64,000 bases of DNA from positions 28,026,782 to 28,090,781 of the forward strand of contig NC_132893.1 of the NCBI RefSeq assembly GCF_030463535.1, read 5' to 3'. Within the stretch, counting starts at the first letter, position 1. Every line of letters starts with the position of its first letter. Of this stretch, positions 21,701-37,950 are shown one piece after another. The DNA comes from Salminus brasiliensis. Its lineage: Eukaryota; Chordata; Actinopteri; Characiformes; Bryconidae. The notes beneath the pieces are model-generated. The model ran no database searches. It was not told the origin of the DNA and worked only from the letters and a program-made list of their open reading frames with translations. The translations under genes were made by a program, and so were the position numbers.

Positions 21701-23920
21701 GAGAAGTAGTCTTTTAGGTCTTTCTTTGTTGTGTCCCAGCTCAATCCTCCAACAAACATCTTCCTGTAGAAAGAAAAAGGTGCATATGATGATTGTTGAC
21801 AAGACTGAATGATTTACTCTGTCCTGACAAGGCAGGCTTTTAAGTGATCTAGGATGTCTGAGATTCCTCCTACAAACACTCCTCCGTGTTTGTGAATACA
21901 GACACTGATTAGTTCTATAAGTCCTTATATCAGTCCTCCTGAAATGTGGAAATCGATCTGCCTTTGTGACTCCAGGTTAACGGAGGACGAGGATATGCAG
22001 ATGTGCTGCGGCCATTCTGCCACTGTGCGAATGAATGGAGAGAAACACTGAATGTGTAAAACCCTGCCGGGGAAAGAAAATCAGTTCCACCAATTTCTCA
22101 CCAGCTCTATCCTGTAAATTAGGGTGACCACATATTGGTTTGAGCACAGGAGATGTGCACAGGAGATGTGAAGATGGCACGGTGCAGACGGAAAGAAGCA
22201 AGAGTCAACATTAAAATTAAAATGAAAGGGAATTTAGAAATCCCATATTTTTTTATCCTTATATGGGATGTCTTATAACCATGGCTGTGTCTGAATTGTA
22301 AGAAATGCTGCCTACTCAGCCAGGCTCCTGAGGCAGGAAGGCACCCAGTCCTGTCTGAACTGAAGGTTAGTAACCTAGCCTGTTACTTTATTGGGTGAAA
22401 ATGCTGATGGCTAATGACAACACAGCTAAACGCTCATATCTAGACATATCTATCAATATCAGGGCGTACTGTTCCCTTCATATTTCGGTTAACTTACAGA
22501 GACCTTCATCAGCCAGGACAGCAAGGCATCAAGTCAGCTAGGTTAACTAGCTACCTCCGGTTTCAGACACAGCCCATATAGCGCTAGCCAGCTAGCTATT
22601 GGTTTTCCACAAACTAACAATAATAAATGCACACAGGAGACGAGAGGATGGCACAGTGCAGACTGTAAAAAACGCACAAGCCTATATTCATATATTTAAC
22701 TAGCTAGGTAATTTGGAAATCCTATATTTTTAGGTCCCACAAACAGGACATGCTGCGCTAGCTAATGCTAGCAAGCTATGCTAGCTAATGTAAAGAGGAC
22801 TAAACAGTACAACAGTCCGTTAAAATTCACACTGGGCCGTGACGAGCAAAAGACCCACGTTTAAGCATTTCTACATCCTATTTACAGCAAAATATGTGAT
22901 GAAACGTCCAAGCAATGTTGCATGTAAACGTTAGCTAGCTAGCTAGCTAGCCAATGTGAAAACAGCAGCTGCGCAGCAACGGTCGCATCTCCATCACCAA
23001 GCGCCATTACTACAGTTGTACGAAGCTTTAACGTTTTATTTTCCAAACATCGACAAGATAATGCGTTAGATTATCTAGTTTAGAGCAGCTGTGTCAAAAA
23101 ATGTGGCTGGCTAGCGTTAAATCCACCGACCTAGGTTTGGTTGACCAGCTATTAGCTAGCTAGCTAGGCTAACGGCTTAGCTAGCTAAGACTGGCTGCGA
23201 TCTAGCTAGCATAGCAGATAAACACCCTAGAAAGGTGATATGGGGCAAATAAAGACTTTAAATAATGTATATAGTTATATATGATCTGCTTGGGTTATAA
23301 TACACAAAGTTATTAGTTTTTAAGTAGATTAATGCAGCAGAACGGCTCAGGTTAGCCTAGCTTGCAAATTGAGGTCCGGGAAGTAGGTAGCTAAAAATCC
23401 GCTCCAGGATTTTAACTGGCTGCGATCTAACAGATAAACACCCTAGAAAGGTGATATGGGGCAAATTAAGACTTTTAATAATGTAGATATGGTCTGCTTA
23501 GGTTATAATACACCTAAAGTTATTAGTTTTTAAGTAGATTAATGCAGCAGAACGGCTCAGGTTAGCCTAGCTTGCAAATTGAGGTCCGGGAAGTAAAAAT
23601 CCGCTCCAGGATTTTGCTCCAACCGGCTGCGCCGCTCTGCTGCAGCAGAGCGGCGCAGCCGGTTGGAGCAAAATCCTGGAGCGGATTTTTACTTCCCGGA
23701 CCTCAATTTGCAATCACTAGCAGCAGGCTTAAACTTCTTCACGGCGATCGCCCTCTTACCCTTCATCCTCCTCATTTTTACTCGCATCGATCTTAGATCC
23801 TTCAGCTTCGCCCGATCCACCATCACCACCAGAGAGTATCTGGTCTTCCATGCTCCCCTCCTCCCCGTCCTCCTCCATCTTCATCGTCGGGTCTTCCAGG
23901 CCAAACAGCTCCTCCGACAT
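18780..23920 (-). CDS. hnrnpd: Heterogeneous nuclear ribonucleoprotein D (AUF1)
   Basis: Seven coding exons: 23760-23920, 21595-21763, 21042-21203, 20793-20924, 19908-20001, 19567-19722, 18780-18847, joining to 313 aa. The protein binds AU-rich elements in mRNA 3'UTRs and shuttles between nucleus and cytoplasm. An acidic N-terminus (1-53) is much shorter than the alanine/glycine-rich mammalian one. RRM1 has RNP2 MFVGGL (56-61) and RNP1 RGFGFVLF (95-102); RRM2 has IFVGGL (141-146) and RGFCFITF (180-187). A QQQQ/RGG segment and a Gly/Tyr/Asn-rich tail ([18 protein letters not shown]) follow, ending [18 protein letters not shown] and SPDTPEEKI separate it from hnrnpdl. The donor after exon 6 runs straight into an in-frame TAA, so intron retention truncates the protein. 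Intron 1 carries a tandem duplication and a long palindrome. Confidence 0.95.
22560..23215. repeat. GCTAGCTA-rich segment in hnrnpd intron 1
   Basis: Short GCTAGC/TAGCTAGC words recur dozens of times (for example TTAGCTAGCTAGCTAGCTAG near 22931), each self-complementary. A similar but weaker stretch lies in hnrnpdl intron 1 (28440-28760). Confidence 0.7.
23191..23642. repeat. Tandem duplication, ~210-216 bp unit, two copies
   Basis: Copy 1 (about 23191-23413) and copy 2 (about 23414-23642) share CTGGCTGCGATCT, AACACCCTAGAAAGGTGATA, AGTTATTAGTTTTTAAGTAG and GCAAATTGAGGTCCGGGAAG. Copy 2 leads directly into the palindrome. Confidence 0.85.
23572..23713. repeat. Perfect 142-bp palindrome (71-bp arms, no spacer)
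   Basis: From TTGCAAATTGAGGTCCGGG at 23572 the sequence reads into a centre at 23642/23643 (TGCTG|CAGCA) and back out to CCCGGACCTCAATTTGCAA ending at 23713, with every base paired. It lies in hnrnpd intron 1, its near end 46 bp past the exon 1 donor. Confidence 0.9.
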
Positions 23921-24286
23921 GTTTGGTGGCTTCACGGGAATCTCGCAACTAACCGAACTGATAATCTGCTGCTGCTGCTGCTGCTGGTTGAATCACAAGC
24001 AAGCGCGCAATGGACACAGATTTGCATCGATTTGCTAAGAAACGATTGCAACCCGTTGGATGGGAGATAGATAACTAACTAGCTAAGCCACGTTGGAGGG
24101 AGGATCTGCGGTCCGTCTCGCTTTTGCCAGCTGTCAACTCCTCGTTGCTGCACACCGGCGCACAAAATGGTGGCAGGAGGCGAAGGACGACTATAGCTAG
24201 CTAACGACAGCGTCACTTTAACACCAGCGGTGTTTATACACCCTTTATTTTACTCAAAATCCACTTTAGAAACATCTAATGAGCGT

Positions 24287-24666
24287 TTAAGAGTCAAGGG
24301 ACGATCGGGTTGCCCTTAAAATATTTACTGTGAACCGTTCAAGTATTTCCCCCTTTGTAGACAAACGGATTCGAGCTAGGCTGCTTGGGATTTTATTAAA
24401 ATCATGGATAGGCAGCAAACGTGGGACACCGGCTGTGTCCAAAATTGACTGTAGCTGCCTTGATGCCTCATAAGTCACTGTAGTGCAACCAATGCCTCCT
24501 GCATACTGCCAGAGTTGGCACCCACAACATGCACTGCAGAGACTGATACTGATGGGACAGGGTGGCTGTCAGGTTGCCCATGTTGAGATTCAGTGACCGG
24601 TTTCTTTATATTGGCTCTAAATCTAAAGATTTGGGCATCAAACCTGCCTTGGATGATCAACTGCAT
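24287..24666 (-). pseudogene. Unidentified decayed coding-like sequence
   Basis: Two consecutive minus-strand frames of 63 codons each (24475-24666 and 24287-24478) read in different frames and meet at a frameshift. The peptides look protein-like (NIKKPVTESQHGQPD, then ASRQLQSILDTAGVPRLL) but I do not recognise them. It may be a broken retrocopy or transposon gene, or part of the hnrnpdl 3'UTR. Confidence 0.3.
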
Positions 24667-25100
24667 TCAGGGAATTTGCTGGAATTGTATTGATGGTTGA
24701 GCTGTTGCAAGTGTTTACACCAGATATCATGACAGGGCTTCAAATCTTTCCATTTAATTGAAAAATAAATGTAAAAAAAAAAAAAATTACAAGCGTGCTG
24801 TTTTGATACCCCAATTTTAATATTCCCTTTATCCAAAACTGAAGGAAAAAGACAACAAAAAAAAAATTACATTTCCAAATCAAGATATAAGAACACATCA
24901 GCACAAACCTACAGGCTTCTACCTCAACAACGCACAGGATAAGAAACTTGGAAACAATATTTACAAGGTCAGACACGCTGAATGTTTTCATCTACAGATG
25001 ACAACCAAATAAAGGTATTTAAAAACAAGATGCTCTTTGATTAAGAAGGACAGGGTATCCACAAGCTGCCTCCGGTACAAACTGTCAGTCAGCCTGCTCA

Positions 25101-25101
25101 C
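25101..25101 (-). other. hnrnpdl: Acceptor of the candidate last 3'UTR exon of hnrnpdl
   Basis: A strong pyrimidine tract (CTCTTCTCTTCTCTTCTAG) on the minus strand precedes GTGAGCAGGCTGACTG. No further acceptor of this quality is seen downstream, so this is probably the start of the terminal exon. Confidence 0.5.
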
Positions 25102-25866
25102 CTAGAAGAGAAGAGAAGAGACCAACGTTAATCATTTTTATTACACGCAAGTATTTAACTGAAAAGATCACCTCCTTGTTTCTCTTTAACTTCGTGAGCT
25201 GTCGACTTTAAGCTATTAAAACAGTTCACCATTCAGGATTAAAGATCATATGTACAACTTAAGAGTTTCAGAAAGCAGCTCATCAGCCAGCAAAAGCTTC
25301 AGCTCCACTGGGTTGGTGGACAAATCTCACCAAAACGGAGCACTTCCAAATAAAAATAAAAAAATAAAAAAAAAAGATTGGCTACCCTATCAAATTTAAC
25401 AGGACTTCCAGTCAGTCAGTCAGCGACTATCTTCAAGATGATCATTTATGCGTCAGCTTTTTATGGCTTCATAAAACTGGTTTACATATGATCTTTATAA
25501 GCTATGTTTTAAGGGAAAAGCTTGAGGTGTACCATTTGAAGTTCTCTATGGGTTCTAAAGAAAAAGCAAGCATTATGAGTTTCTGCAGTTTACAGGGTTG
25601 GAGACCGTTTATAGGAGAACGAAAAGAAAAGAAAACACAAATAAAAACCACTGAGGCTCCAGAACTGAAATACAAGAACACTAAAATTAATAAGAGAATA
25701 CAACAAACAGTCAAATCACTTAGGTTTCACTGTTAAAAACCTGTAAAAAATCCATTTTAAAAACTGTTAAAGAAAGCATTGACAACTTAAGGGAAAATGA
25801 GCGATCTCCTTTTTTATGTCTGTTCTTTGTTTTAACGCTGGTACAGGAAGTTTGAAGAGACCATAC

Positions 25867-26069
25867 CACAGGACAGCGTTTTCTTGTGCATGCCGTGCTC
25901 TCTGCCCGCTATGTGCGACGCCCAGAGAATTTCGTGGTCAGGTGACACACGGCCTGCAATGAAGTCCCCCGCTGGCAGGTACAAACAAGTACAATAATCA
26001 GAATTAGGGAAAGAACGGGAAAAAAAATAAGGAGGTGCCCTTACTTTGTACCCTTTAGCAGTACTTTAC
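25867..26069 (-). promoter_or_regulatory. hnrnpdl: hnrnpdl 3'UTR intron and candidate cassette exon
   Basis: Donor ACAG|GTAAAG (26069) and acceptor CTGCCAG|CGGGG (25972) bound a 98-nt intron; the next block (25867-25971, 105 nt) ends at G|GTATGG. The blocks AGGTAAAGTACTGCTAAA and TTTGTACCTGCCAGCGGGG are shared with hnrnpd. Sequence conservation between paralogues outside coding DNA argues for a function in splicing control. Confidence 0.65.
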
Positions 26070-26403
26070 CTGTTAGCAATGCTATCAACTCTATGTTATT
26101 TCCTTATGATCACCTGTTAAAAAGCAGGGAGGAAAATGGAAACCAATCTACAGAAAAACGCTTATGTCTTTCTGGAGAGCTTTTAAAACAAAAGGAAAAA
26201 AGGCACACCACTACACAAGCATTAGAAATTAAAGATCTATAGACATATCCTCAAATTATTCAAAATGGGGTGCATGAAAATGCATACCACTTGTTTTTAG
26301 GATAATCAGTCTTGTCTATTGATCTTTAAATTGTATAGATGAGGCCAAATCTAAGGCCCAGGCTTCAGTCTTACCATAACTCTTGGCAGGTCAAGTCATT
26401 TTG

Positions 26404-29125
26404 TCAATATGGCTGGTAGTTGTTCTGATGGTTCCCACCCTCCCTGGAGGCCTTGCCATAACTGCTGGGCTGACCTATGAAGGAAACAGATTTCAGCCAA
26501 AGGTTTAAAAACAGATTAATATATTTGCTTCAATTACCAACTGAAATTTGACTAAAGATAAGTCACAATAATATAAAGGGTCAAGACTTACCATTGTAGT
26601 CATCATATCCTTGGCCATATCCATAATTCTGATAGTTGTAGCCTGAATAGTCATACCCAGAGTAGCCATTATATCCCTGGTTGTAGCCATTGCCATAGCC
26701 ACCATAGTTCTGTCCATAGTAGTTGTTGTAACCTTGGTTGTAGCCTTGACTTTGTCCTGCACACAGGGATGCAGATGGTCAGAATTAGGGGAGGGCACTC
26801 AACCTTTATACTATAAATACTCATTCAAATTCTCTTTTCTGCCATATAGCTTGCAAATTCAATAGAACAAAGGCGAATTAAATCGCTGGCACGACTGGTG
26901 AACAGTGGTCACCTCTAACTGGTGCAGCTGCATGTTTTCAAAACAATTAAACAGTTGCCTGATCCCAGCACACTTCAGTAGTTAGTGTGCCTCTCCTTGG
27001 TTGGAATAAAAAACCCGATGCCACAAAAACCTCTAGTTTAGACAACGGACAGCTTACCTCCTCTTCCACGACCCCTGAATCCTCCTCCTCTTCCACCTCC
27101 AAAGCCCCTGTCACCTCTGCTCTGCTGCTGTCTGTAGACTTCCTTAGGCTGGGCTACTTTAATTTCACACTAAAAAGGAAAGAGAAAAGGCTTGAAACAC
27201 TTGCTAGAAAAACTTCAGCCAGTTCTGAGACTGTATTGACTACACATGCTTGTAAAAATGAACTGAACAAACCTTTCCATTTCCAATTTGGTGGTATCTG
27301 TTTTCCAAAAGCTTCTGAACTGGCTCTTCTTCCACGTATGTTACAAAGCAGAACCCTCGCCTCTCGTTTGTCTTACTGTCCACAGGGAGTTCAATGTTTT
27401 CAATCTATTGAGAAGAGAGAAATTATAAAAAAGTAAAAACTTCAAGCATCACTTAGCACAACAGTATTTAACAGCCTGTGGGCTGCCTACATCACCCCAC
27501 TCTTAAGCACCCATCTAATATAGAGTATAAACTCCTAGAGTTTGCAAACCGTCACTCCATTCATACGACTTACATCTCCATAAGTTCCAAAGTATTCCCG
27601 GACTTGTTCCTCTGTTGTTTCTGGATGGAGCCCTCCAACGAAAACCTTTTTGGGCGGTTCCTTCCCCTTCATGGCCTTAGCTCTCTTTGGATCAATCAGT
27701 TTACCATCCAGTTTGTGCTCCTTCAGTTCCAGGACCTGAACAAGCAGACGATTCAGCGTTAACAAGACGCAAAACCATTCAAATGATCATTATTTACAGT
27801 CCTCTATTGGTAGTCATCATATGTAGACACATGGCTCAGTTTCTTTACAAGACCGTTGCTCACTCACCCTGTCCACACTTTCTGCATCCTTGAAGAGCAC
27901 AAACCCAAACCCTCTAGAGCGGCCGGTCATCGGGTCTGTTTTGATCGTGCAATCCAACACCTCCCCAAACTTGGAGAGATAGTCTGTGAGGTCTTTCTTG
28001 CTGGTGTCCCAACTCAGGCCCCCAATAAACATTTTTCTGTAAGTGACACAGGCAGTTAGACTACTATACCGATTATCTTTTTAGTTGTTGCTTTGAATAA
28101 GGATGTTTAATGTGAGACAACGGGCTAAGCTAAGCAACTTTAAGCAGTGCACTGATCACATGTTCAGACCCTCATGGTAGAACCAGCAGTACGGTGCTTT
28201 AGACGAAGGTGCAACTGGTATTATTGCACTGTTCACATGTGCAAAGACTTCTTCCCAATATTATTTATTTCAGCCCATCTTGGATACAGGGTGTACTATG
28301 CTGGGCCATTATTTCCACTTCTGGTGAAATGTCCTATTTTTATTTGAGGAGATATAAACCCAGCAATCTCACTTCTTCCAAAATCGTGCATATCTTAAGG
28401 CCACCGTGAGTTTAGTAGGTAAGCCTACTTCAACGACGGCGCTAACGTAGCTTGCGCAGCTAACGCTGCTAACTTAATCCGGTGAACGTTAGCTAGCGCT
28501 CCCGCTTACGACTCCGGGGCTTAACTGGCAAGACACGAAGCTACTCGCTAACAAGAAGCTGTGAAATGAAGCTCAACTAATTACGAAACTGAGAAAATTG
28601 CGTTAGCGAGTAAATAACCAACGTCTGGCCAGTTTCACCAGCTCATTTAAACCGAGCTGGAATACAAAATGGTGCGTAGTCCAGCGTGGCGTTAGCTGGT
28701 GCTAGATAGCTAGGTAGCTATGCTAACTAGCTACTCGGCGCAAACCGACTGTTTGTTGATACGCTTTTAACACAGAGCCCACATTAAAATACACAACGCT
28801 AAACTTAAACGCCATTTTATAGTACGTTACTTTCTGATATACGGCCGTTTTTACATTATTTGGGCCGGTATGTTGCGTATCCGAATTAGCCAGTCCACCT
28901 TAAAAGTGCAGCGGCTTCACTATGGCGACCGTACCGGCGCCAGCATTCCACTGCTGCGCTATTTAAGGTGGACCGGTAGAATTCCAGCTAGACGCTCCAG
29001 CCTCGTTGTGGCCTCGGCCTAGCACCGACTCACCCGTCATCCTGTTGATTTCTGCTTGCGTTGATTTTGGACCCTTCTGGAAACTCATCGGAGCTGAAGT
29101 CGGTCTTTTCCTGCTCTGTCTGCAT
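26404..29125 (-). CDS. hnrnpdl: Heterogeneous nuclear ribonucleoprotein D-like
   Basis: Seven coding exons: 29034-29125, 27868-28036, 27574-27735, 27273-27404, 27058-27169, 26592-26756, 26404-26474, joining to 300 aa; the short human isoform is 301 aa. It is a nuclear RNA-binding protein of the AUF1 family that acts in transcription and alternative splicing. RRM1 has MFIGGL (33-38) and RGFGFVLF (72-79); RRM2 has VFVGGL (118-123) and RGFCFVTY (157-164). An RGG-rich stretch and a Gly/Tyr/Asn/Gln-rich exon 6 ([17 protein letters not shown]) follow, then [36 protein letters not shown] is the hnrnpdl version of the linker. Exon phases and two internal exon lengths (169, 162) equal those of hnrnpd, so the two are an old tandem duplicate. 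A longer mammalian-type N-terminal extension was not found. Confidence 0.95.
28890..28976. mobile_element. Short inverted-repeat (MITE-like) element
   Basis: The ends CCAGTCCACCTTAAAAGTGC and GCGCTATTTAAGGTGGACCGG are near-perfect reverse complements enclosing about 45 bp. It lies in intron 1 of hnrnpdl, near the promoter. Confidence 0.55.
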
Positions 29126-29176
29126 CTTAAAGTATGAAAGCCTGCGGAGTGACCTTTGTGGAGCTGCTGAAGCGAT

Positions 29177-29184
29177 TATTTATA
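29177..29184 (-). promoter_or_regulatory. hnrnpdl: TATA-like box upstream of hnrnpdl
   Basis: TATAAATA on the minus strand about 52 bp upstream of the ATG. If used, it would leave a very short 5'UTR, so it could be fortuitous. Confidence 0.3.
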
Positions 29185-29457
29185 AAAGACTCCGACAGCG
29201 CACACTCGCTCAAATACTGACGCGGCTGGTAAAATGGCTGATGGTGTCCAGTGACGTAAAGAGAAAAGGCGGGAGGAGAAGAGGGCGGGGCTTCAGGAGG
29301 AATTAAAGGGCCGCGTCCTAATAACGCCATGGGCCCCTCTATCCACAGAACCGCACTCTCAAGGCTGCTTATTTTGTAGGCAGCAGCGTGCAGGTCTAAG
29401 CTGGTTTTTTTTTTCCATAGGCCCTGTGTACACTGGAAGGCATTGGATCTGCCCTCC

Positions 29458-29852
29458 CCCCTTCCTCCTCCTCCTCCTCCTCCTCCTCCTCCTCCTCCTC
29501 TGCTGTTGGGCCCTTTACATTTACATTTACATGTATGGCATTTAGCTGACGCTCTTATCCAGAGCGACTTACAAGGTTACTCGAATTACAGAGGCGGGCC
29601 AATGTAGTGTTAGGAGTCTTGCCCAAGGACTCTTATTGGTGTAGCACAGCATAGTCACCCTTTACCCTCTCTGCTCCCCGGGCGCTGGAGTTGGCTGCCC
29701 ACCGCTCTGGGTGTGTGTGTGTGTACTCACTGCCCCTAACACATGTGTGTGTGAGAGTGTGTGTTCACTACCAGATGGGTTAAATGCAGAGGACACATTT
29801 CGCTGTACACTGTACAGTGACAAATACGTGCACCTTTACCTTTTTTTTACCT
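29458..29852. mobile_element. (CTC)n tract followed by a chimeric SINE/LINE-tail repeat
   Basis: A CTC microsatellite (29462-29500) precedes a repeat that starts TTTACATTTACATTTACATG and GGCATTTAGCTGACGCTC (the LINE-type tail) and continues into the SINE body (CTTTACCCTCTCTGCTCC) and its CA-rich tail ending GTGCACCTTTACCTTTT. It joins blocks found separately at 9651-9934 and 57390-57492. Confidence 0.65.
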
Positions 29853-30287
29853 TCTTCATGCCACCACCCTTATTAATAGATTGTCCTGATCTTCTCCAGA
29901 TAGCTGTTACACCCTGCTTTACACCCATAACATTCAGGCATCACACTTTCATTCCCAAACTTGATGAACACTACTGTTGTTTGCCAACATTACTGTTGTT
30001 ACCTTCTCAGAGTAAAAGGCCACCCAGCCCGACCTGCTGGAAGATTGTCCGCTGAGGTCCCCTCTACCTGCGTCAGACCAGCTGCCACCTACCCCTCCGA
30101 CCATCAGGCCCCCCACCCACCACCACCCATACCAGACCAGCGGCACATCCTCCTACCACTGCTACCTGTTTAATTACCATGTTAAAACCTAAATGGACTC
30201 GTAGCTATCTGCCACTATTAATATCACCACTATTAACTATCTGCTGTATCTGGTTTGGCCATTTTTATCAATAATTTATTAATAGTT

Positions 30288-30545
30288 CTGATCAGAGGAG
30301 GACGGGTCGGGTCCCCCTTGTGAGTCTTGGTTCCTCCCAAGGTTTCTTCCTCCAGCTCTGAGGGAATTTTGCCTTGCCGCTGTCACCGTTGGCTGCTCAC
30401 TGGGGGTCTTTGATCCTTCATGTCTTACGTTATTTCTTTTTTTTGTCTCTGTCTTTTATTAATCACTAATTATGTAAAGCTGCTTTGTGGCGACAACAGT
30501 TGTAAAAAGCTATACAAATAAATCTGACTTGACTTGACTTGACAA
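30288..30545 (+). mobile_element. LINE 3' end with TTGAC tandem tail
   Basis: The block CAGAGGAGGACGGGTCGGG continues through TCCTCCCAAGGTTTCTTCCT to GTAAAGCTGCTTTGTGGCGA and ATACAAATAAATCTGACTTG, then ends in TTGACTTGACTTGAC. Such short tandem tails are usual for L2-clade elements. Confidence 0.7.
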
Positions 30546-31750
30546 CCCCACACTATATTGTGTATTTTTTGTCTATAAATGTCATTGTGTAGTCTGTAGG
30601 TTGATTGGAGTGGTGGTTAAGTTGCTGAGTGTTGTCGTATAATGCTGGTAAGATGTAGTACAACGTTCATACTGTCTTCCATTAATCGTGTCATCCAGTA
30701 CAGCAGTGTTAACAAGGATGTAGTAACCTTCATATTTTATTTGATCAATACCAGAGAAAAATGGCTTTGACCTAATTGGACCTAATTTCCTAATGTAGAC
30801 ATGCCCCTCACTACAAACTAACAGAAAAAAATAATTGGCCTATAAATTAATATTAAAATGGACATGTATGGTGAATATTGAGTACTTTATATTCCAGAAA
30901 TTTAATTTACAGCATGATGTGTTAATGTGATAATAAAATATATATAATAATATAATAAAATTTCCAGCAAATAACATACTTATTAAATGTCATTTGCAAA
31001 GTCATTTGACTAACTGCCGAGTACACGGACTAGTCCTGAAAATAATGTTTCGAAAATAAGTGAATCTGCGCAGCAAAGCTTTGCGCACATTTACATTCCC
31101 AGATCTGCAAGTCATTTTTCACCGCCAGTGTTTCGTACACATGGCGTGAAGATCAGGTGGAAGTGCGCAAAGTGTGTGCAACCCAGTTCTGCACCACTGC
31201 AGGGCAGGGCCATTTCTCACGGTTGCCAGATTGGTGAGTAGTAAACCCCCCGTTATGCTTAATGTTTGTAATGCAGTGTTTTGCAGATTAAAAAAAAAAA
31301 AGATCTTCACAACAAATGTTGATTAACAAATGCAACGCGAACATGGATCTGTCTAATCTACATATGCCAGCCTAAATATTTTTTTAAAGCCACGGTAAAT
31401 GTTAGTTATGTTCATGTTCATTAAGTTCATGTTAAAATAAAAAGAAAATTATTCAGTTATTAAAATGTATGTTTAACGAGATGTTATAGAAAGCAAATAG
31501 ATAGTGTTTTATTATTATAAAATAAAAAAAAATATATATTTGATAAGTTAAAATTTTATAATAGTTGTAATTGTTTACGGTATTATTTACTGCGCACATA
31601 TGTTAGTATTATTATCTTTCTATTTGTTTAAATGTCATTATTGACTGCAGTTATTATCTACATTCACCGTAGTCGTTCACAGCTGCAAGAGAAAAATCGT
31701 AGTTGAGGATTTCTGACCGTTTCTGGCAACCCGTTGACTAAGCCATGTGT
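30546..31750. other. Upstream region of enoph1, no gene recognised
   Basis: This AT-rich stretch, which has poly-A/T runs, contains no exon or repeat that I can name. The enoph1 promoter should lie near its right end. Confidence 0.4.
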
Positions 31751-31922
31751 TAGCAGCGCATTGCTAGCTGGCTAGTGTGCTTTTACTGAGCTGCTTTTCT
31801 TTGAGCATTTCTTGCTTCTCCGACGGGCAGTAAATCCGGCTGAAGAAGCGCTTTCTGTACGGATTCGTTACTCGAAACTTGTGAAGACACTGAAGACACG
31901 GATCGTTTGCCATTTGGGAAAA

Positions 31923-36965
<5,043 letters not shown>

Positions 36966-37406
36966 CAGGCCTGGACAGAAGAGTGTTTGTCTGCACTCCT
37001 CTAGTGGACTTCAGGAGAATGGGAGGTGTGGCTCTACAACGGTGTTGTAGCCCGTTTACTTGTGCTAAATCAACATGTTATGCAGCAAGTACCAAGTGCA
37101 TTATCGTTGTACTGACTGAGATTTTCATGTGCTTGCCTGTTTTGTTTTTTTCTTTGGTTTTTACACAAAACATGTTGAGGTTTGTGTATGATATTCCATC
37201 ATTGTACTTGGGTGTTTCTTATGCAGTAAGGTAGTGCTAATGTCTACGTGTAATTTAAGTTAATAATTCTAAAGGGGCACATGGGTAATGTTGTATTTGC
37301 AACAGTATTAGTATTTGTCAGTAGCTAATCGAATTGTAGAAACTGCATCTGTGTGTTCTCCCATTCTGTTACATGTTACATACTTTTATGGATAGAGACC
37401 ATGTGG

Positions 37407-37412
37407 AATAAA
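37407..37412 (+). terminator. enoph1: Poly(A) signal of enoph1
   Basis: AATAAA about 440 bp downstream of the stop codon. Confidence 0.6.
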
Positions 37413-37728
37413 TCACATGATTGCTAATTTCGAGCTAGGGATTATTTTGTGACATTTCATCCCACCCAAAGACTGAATTTTGCCAAAAAATGAGAAGTGG
37501 TCACTTTGAAACAGTTTAGAAAAATAGTAACTAAAGATAAACACCATGTCCTCTACCTTTCAGAAGTTTGGAATGACCTGTAATATTAATACATGTTTGG
37601 TTTTCTACACAACAATATCCCTGGAGACGCTGTAGATTTAAATAAACATCACTCAAAATATATTATTAGATGCAATATTATGAATGTGGAACAACAAGAA
37701 TTTGCCAAATGATAAACATAAAATTGAA

Positions 37729-37950
37729 GGTGCTACAAAGAGTTCTTTAAATGATTCATAAAGAACCATTTTTATAAATTATGCTAGTCTTAAGAACATT
37801 TAAATTGGCAAACAACCTTTACATTCACTTCTTTAAACCTATAAAAGGTTCTTTACACACATCTGTTTTACAAAATGCTTCTTTATGGTACCATTAATAG
37901 TTCTTCTATAACGTTGCTCAAAGAACCCCTTGCAGCACCTTTATTTGTAA
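37729..37950. mobile_element. MITE family B, near-complete copy
   Basis: GGTGCTACAAAGAGTTCTTT at the left and AAAGAACCCCTTGCAGCACC at the right are inverted repeats; the interior has repeated AAAGGTTCTTT and GGTTCTT words. Other copies lie at 15478, 39605 and 41040. Confidence 0.7.

Noticed and set aside
23663-24070. A 135-codon plus-strand open frame
   Set aside because: It is antisense to hnrnpd exon 1 and begins inside the palindrome arm. No family similarity is visible.
26987-27436. A 149-codon open frame on the plus strand
   Set aside because: It lies antisense over hnrnpdl exons 4 and 5 and is explained by their codon pattern.
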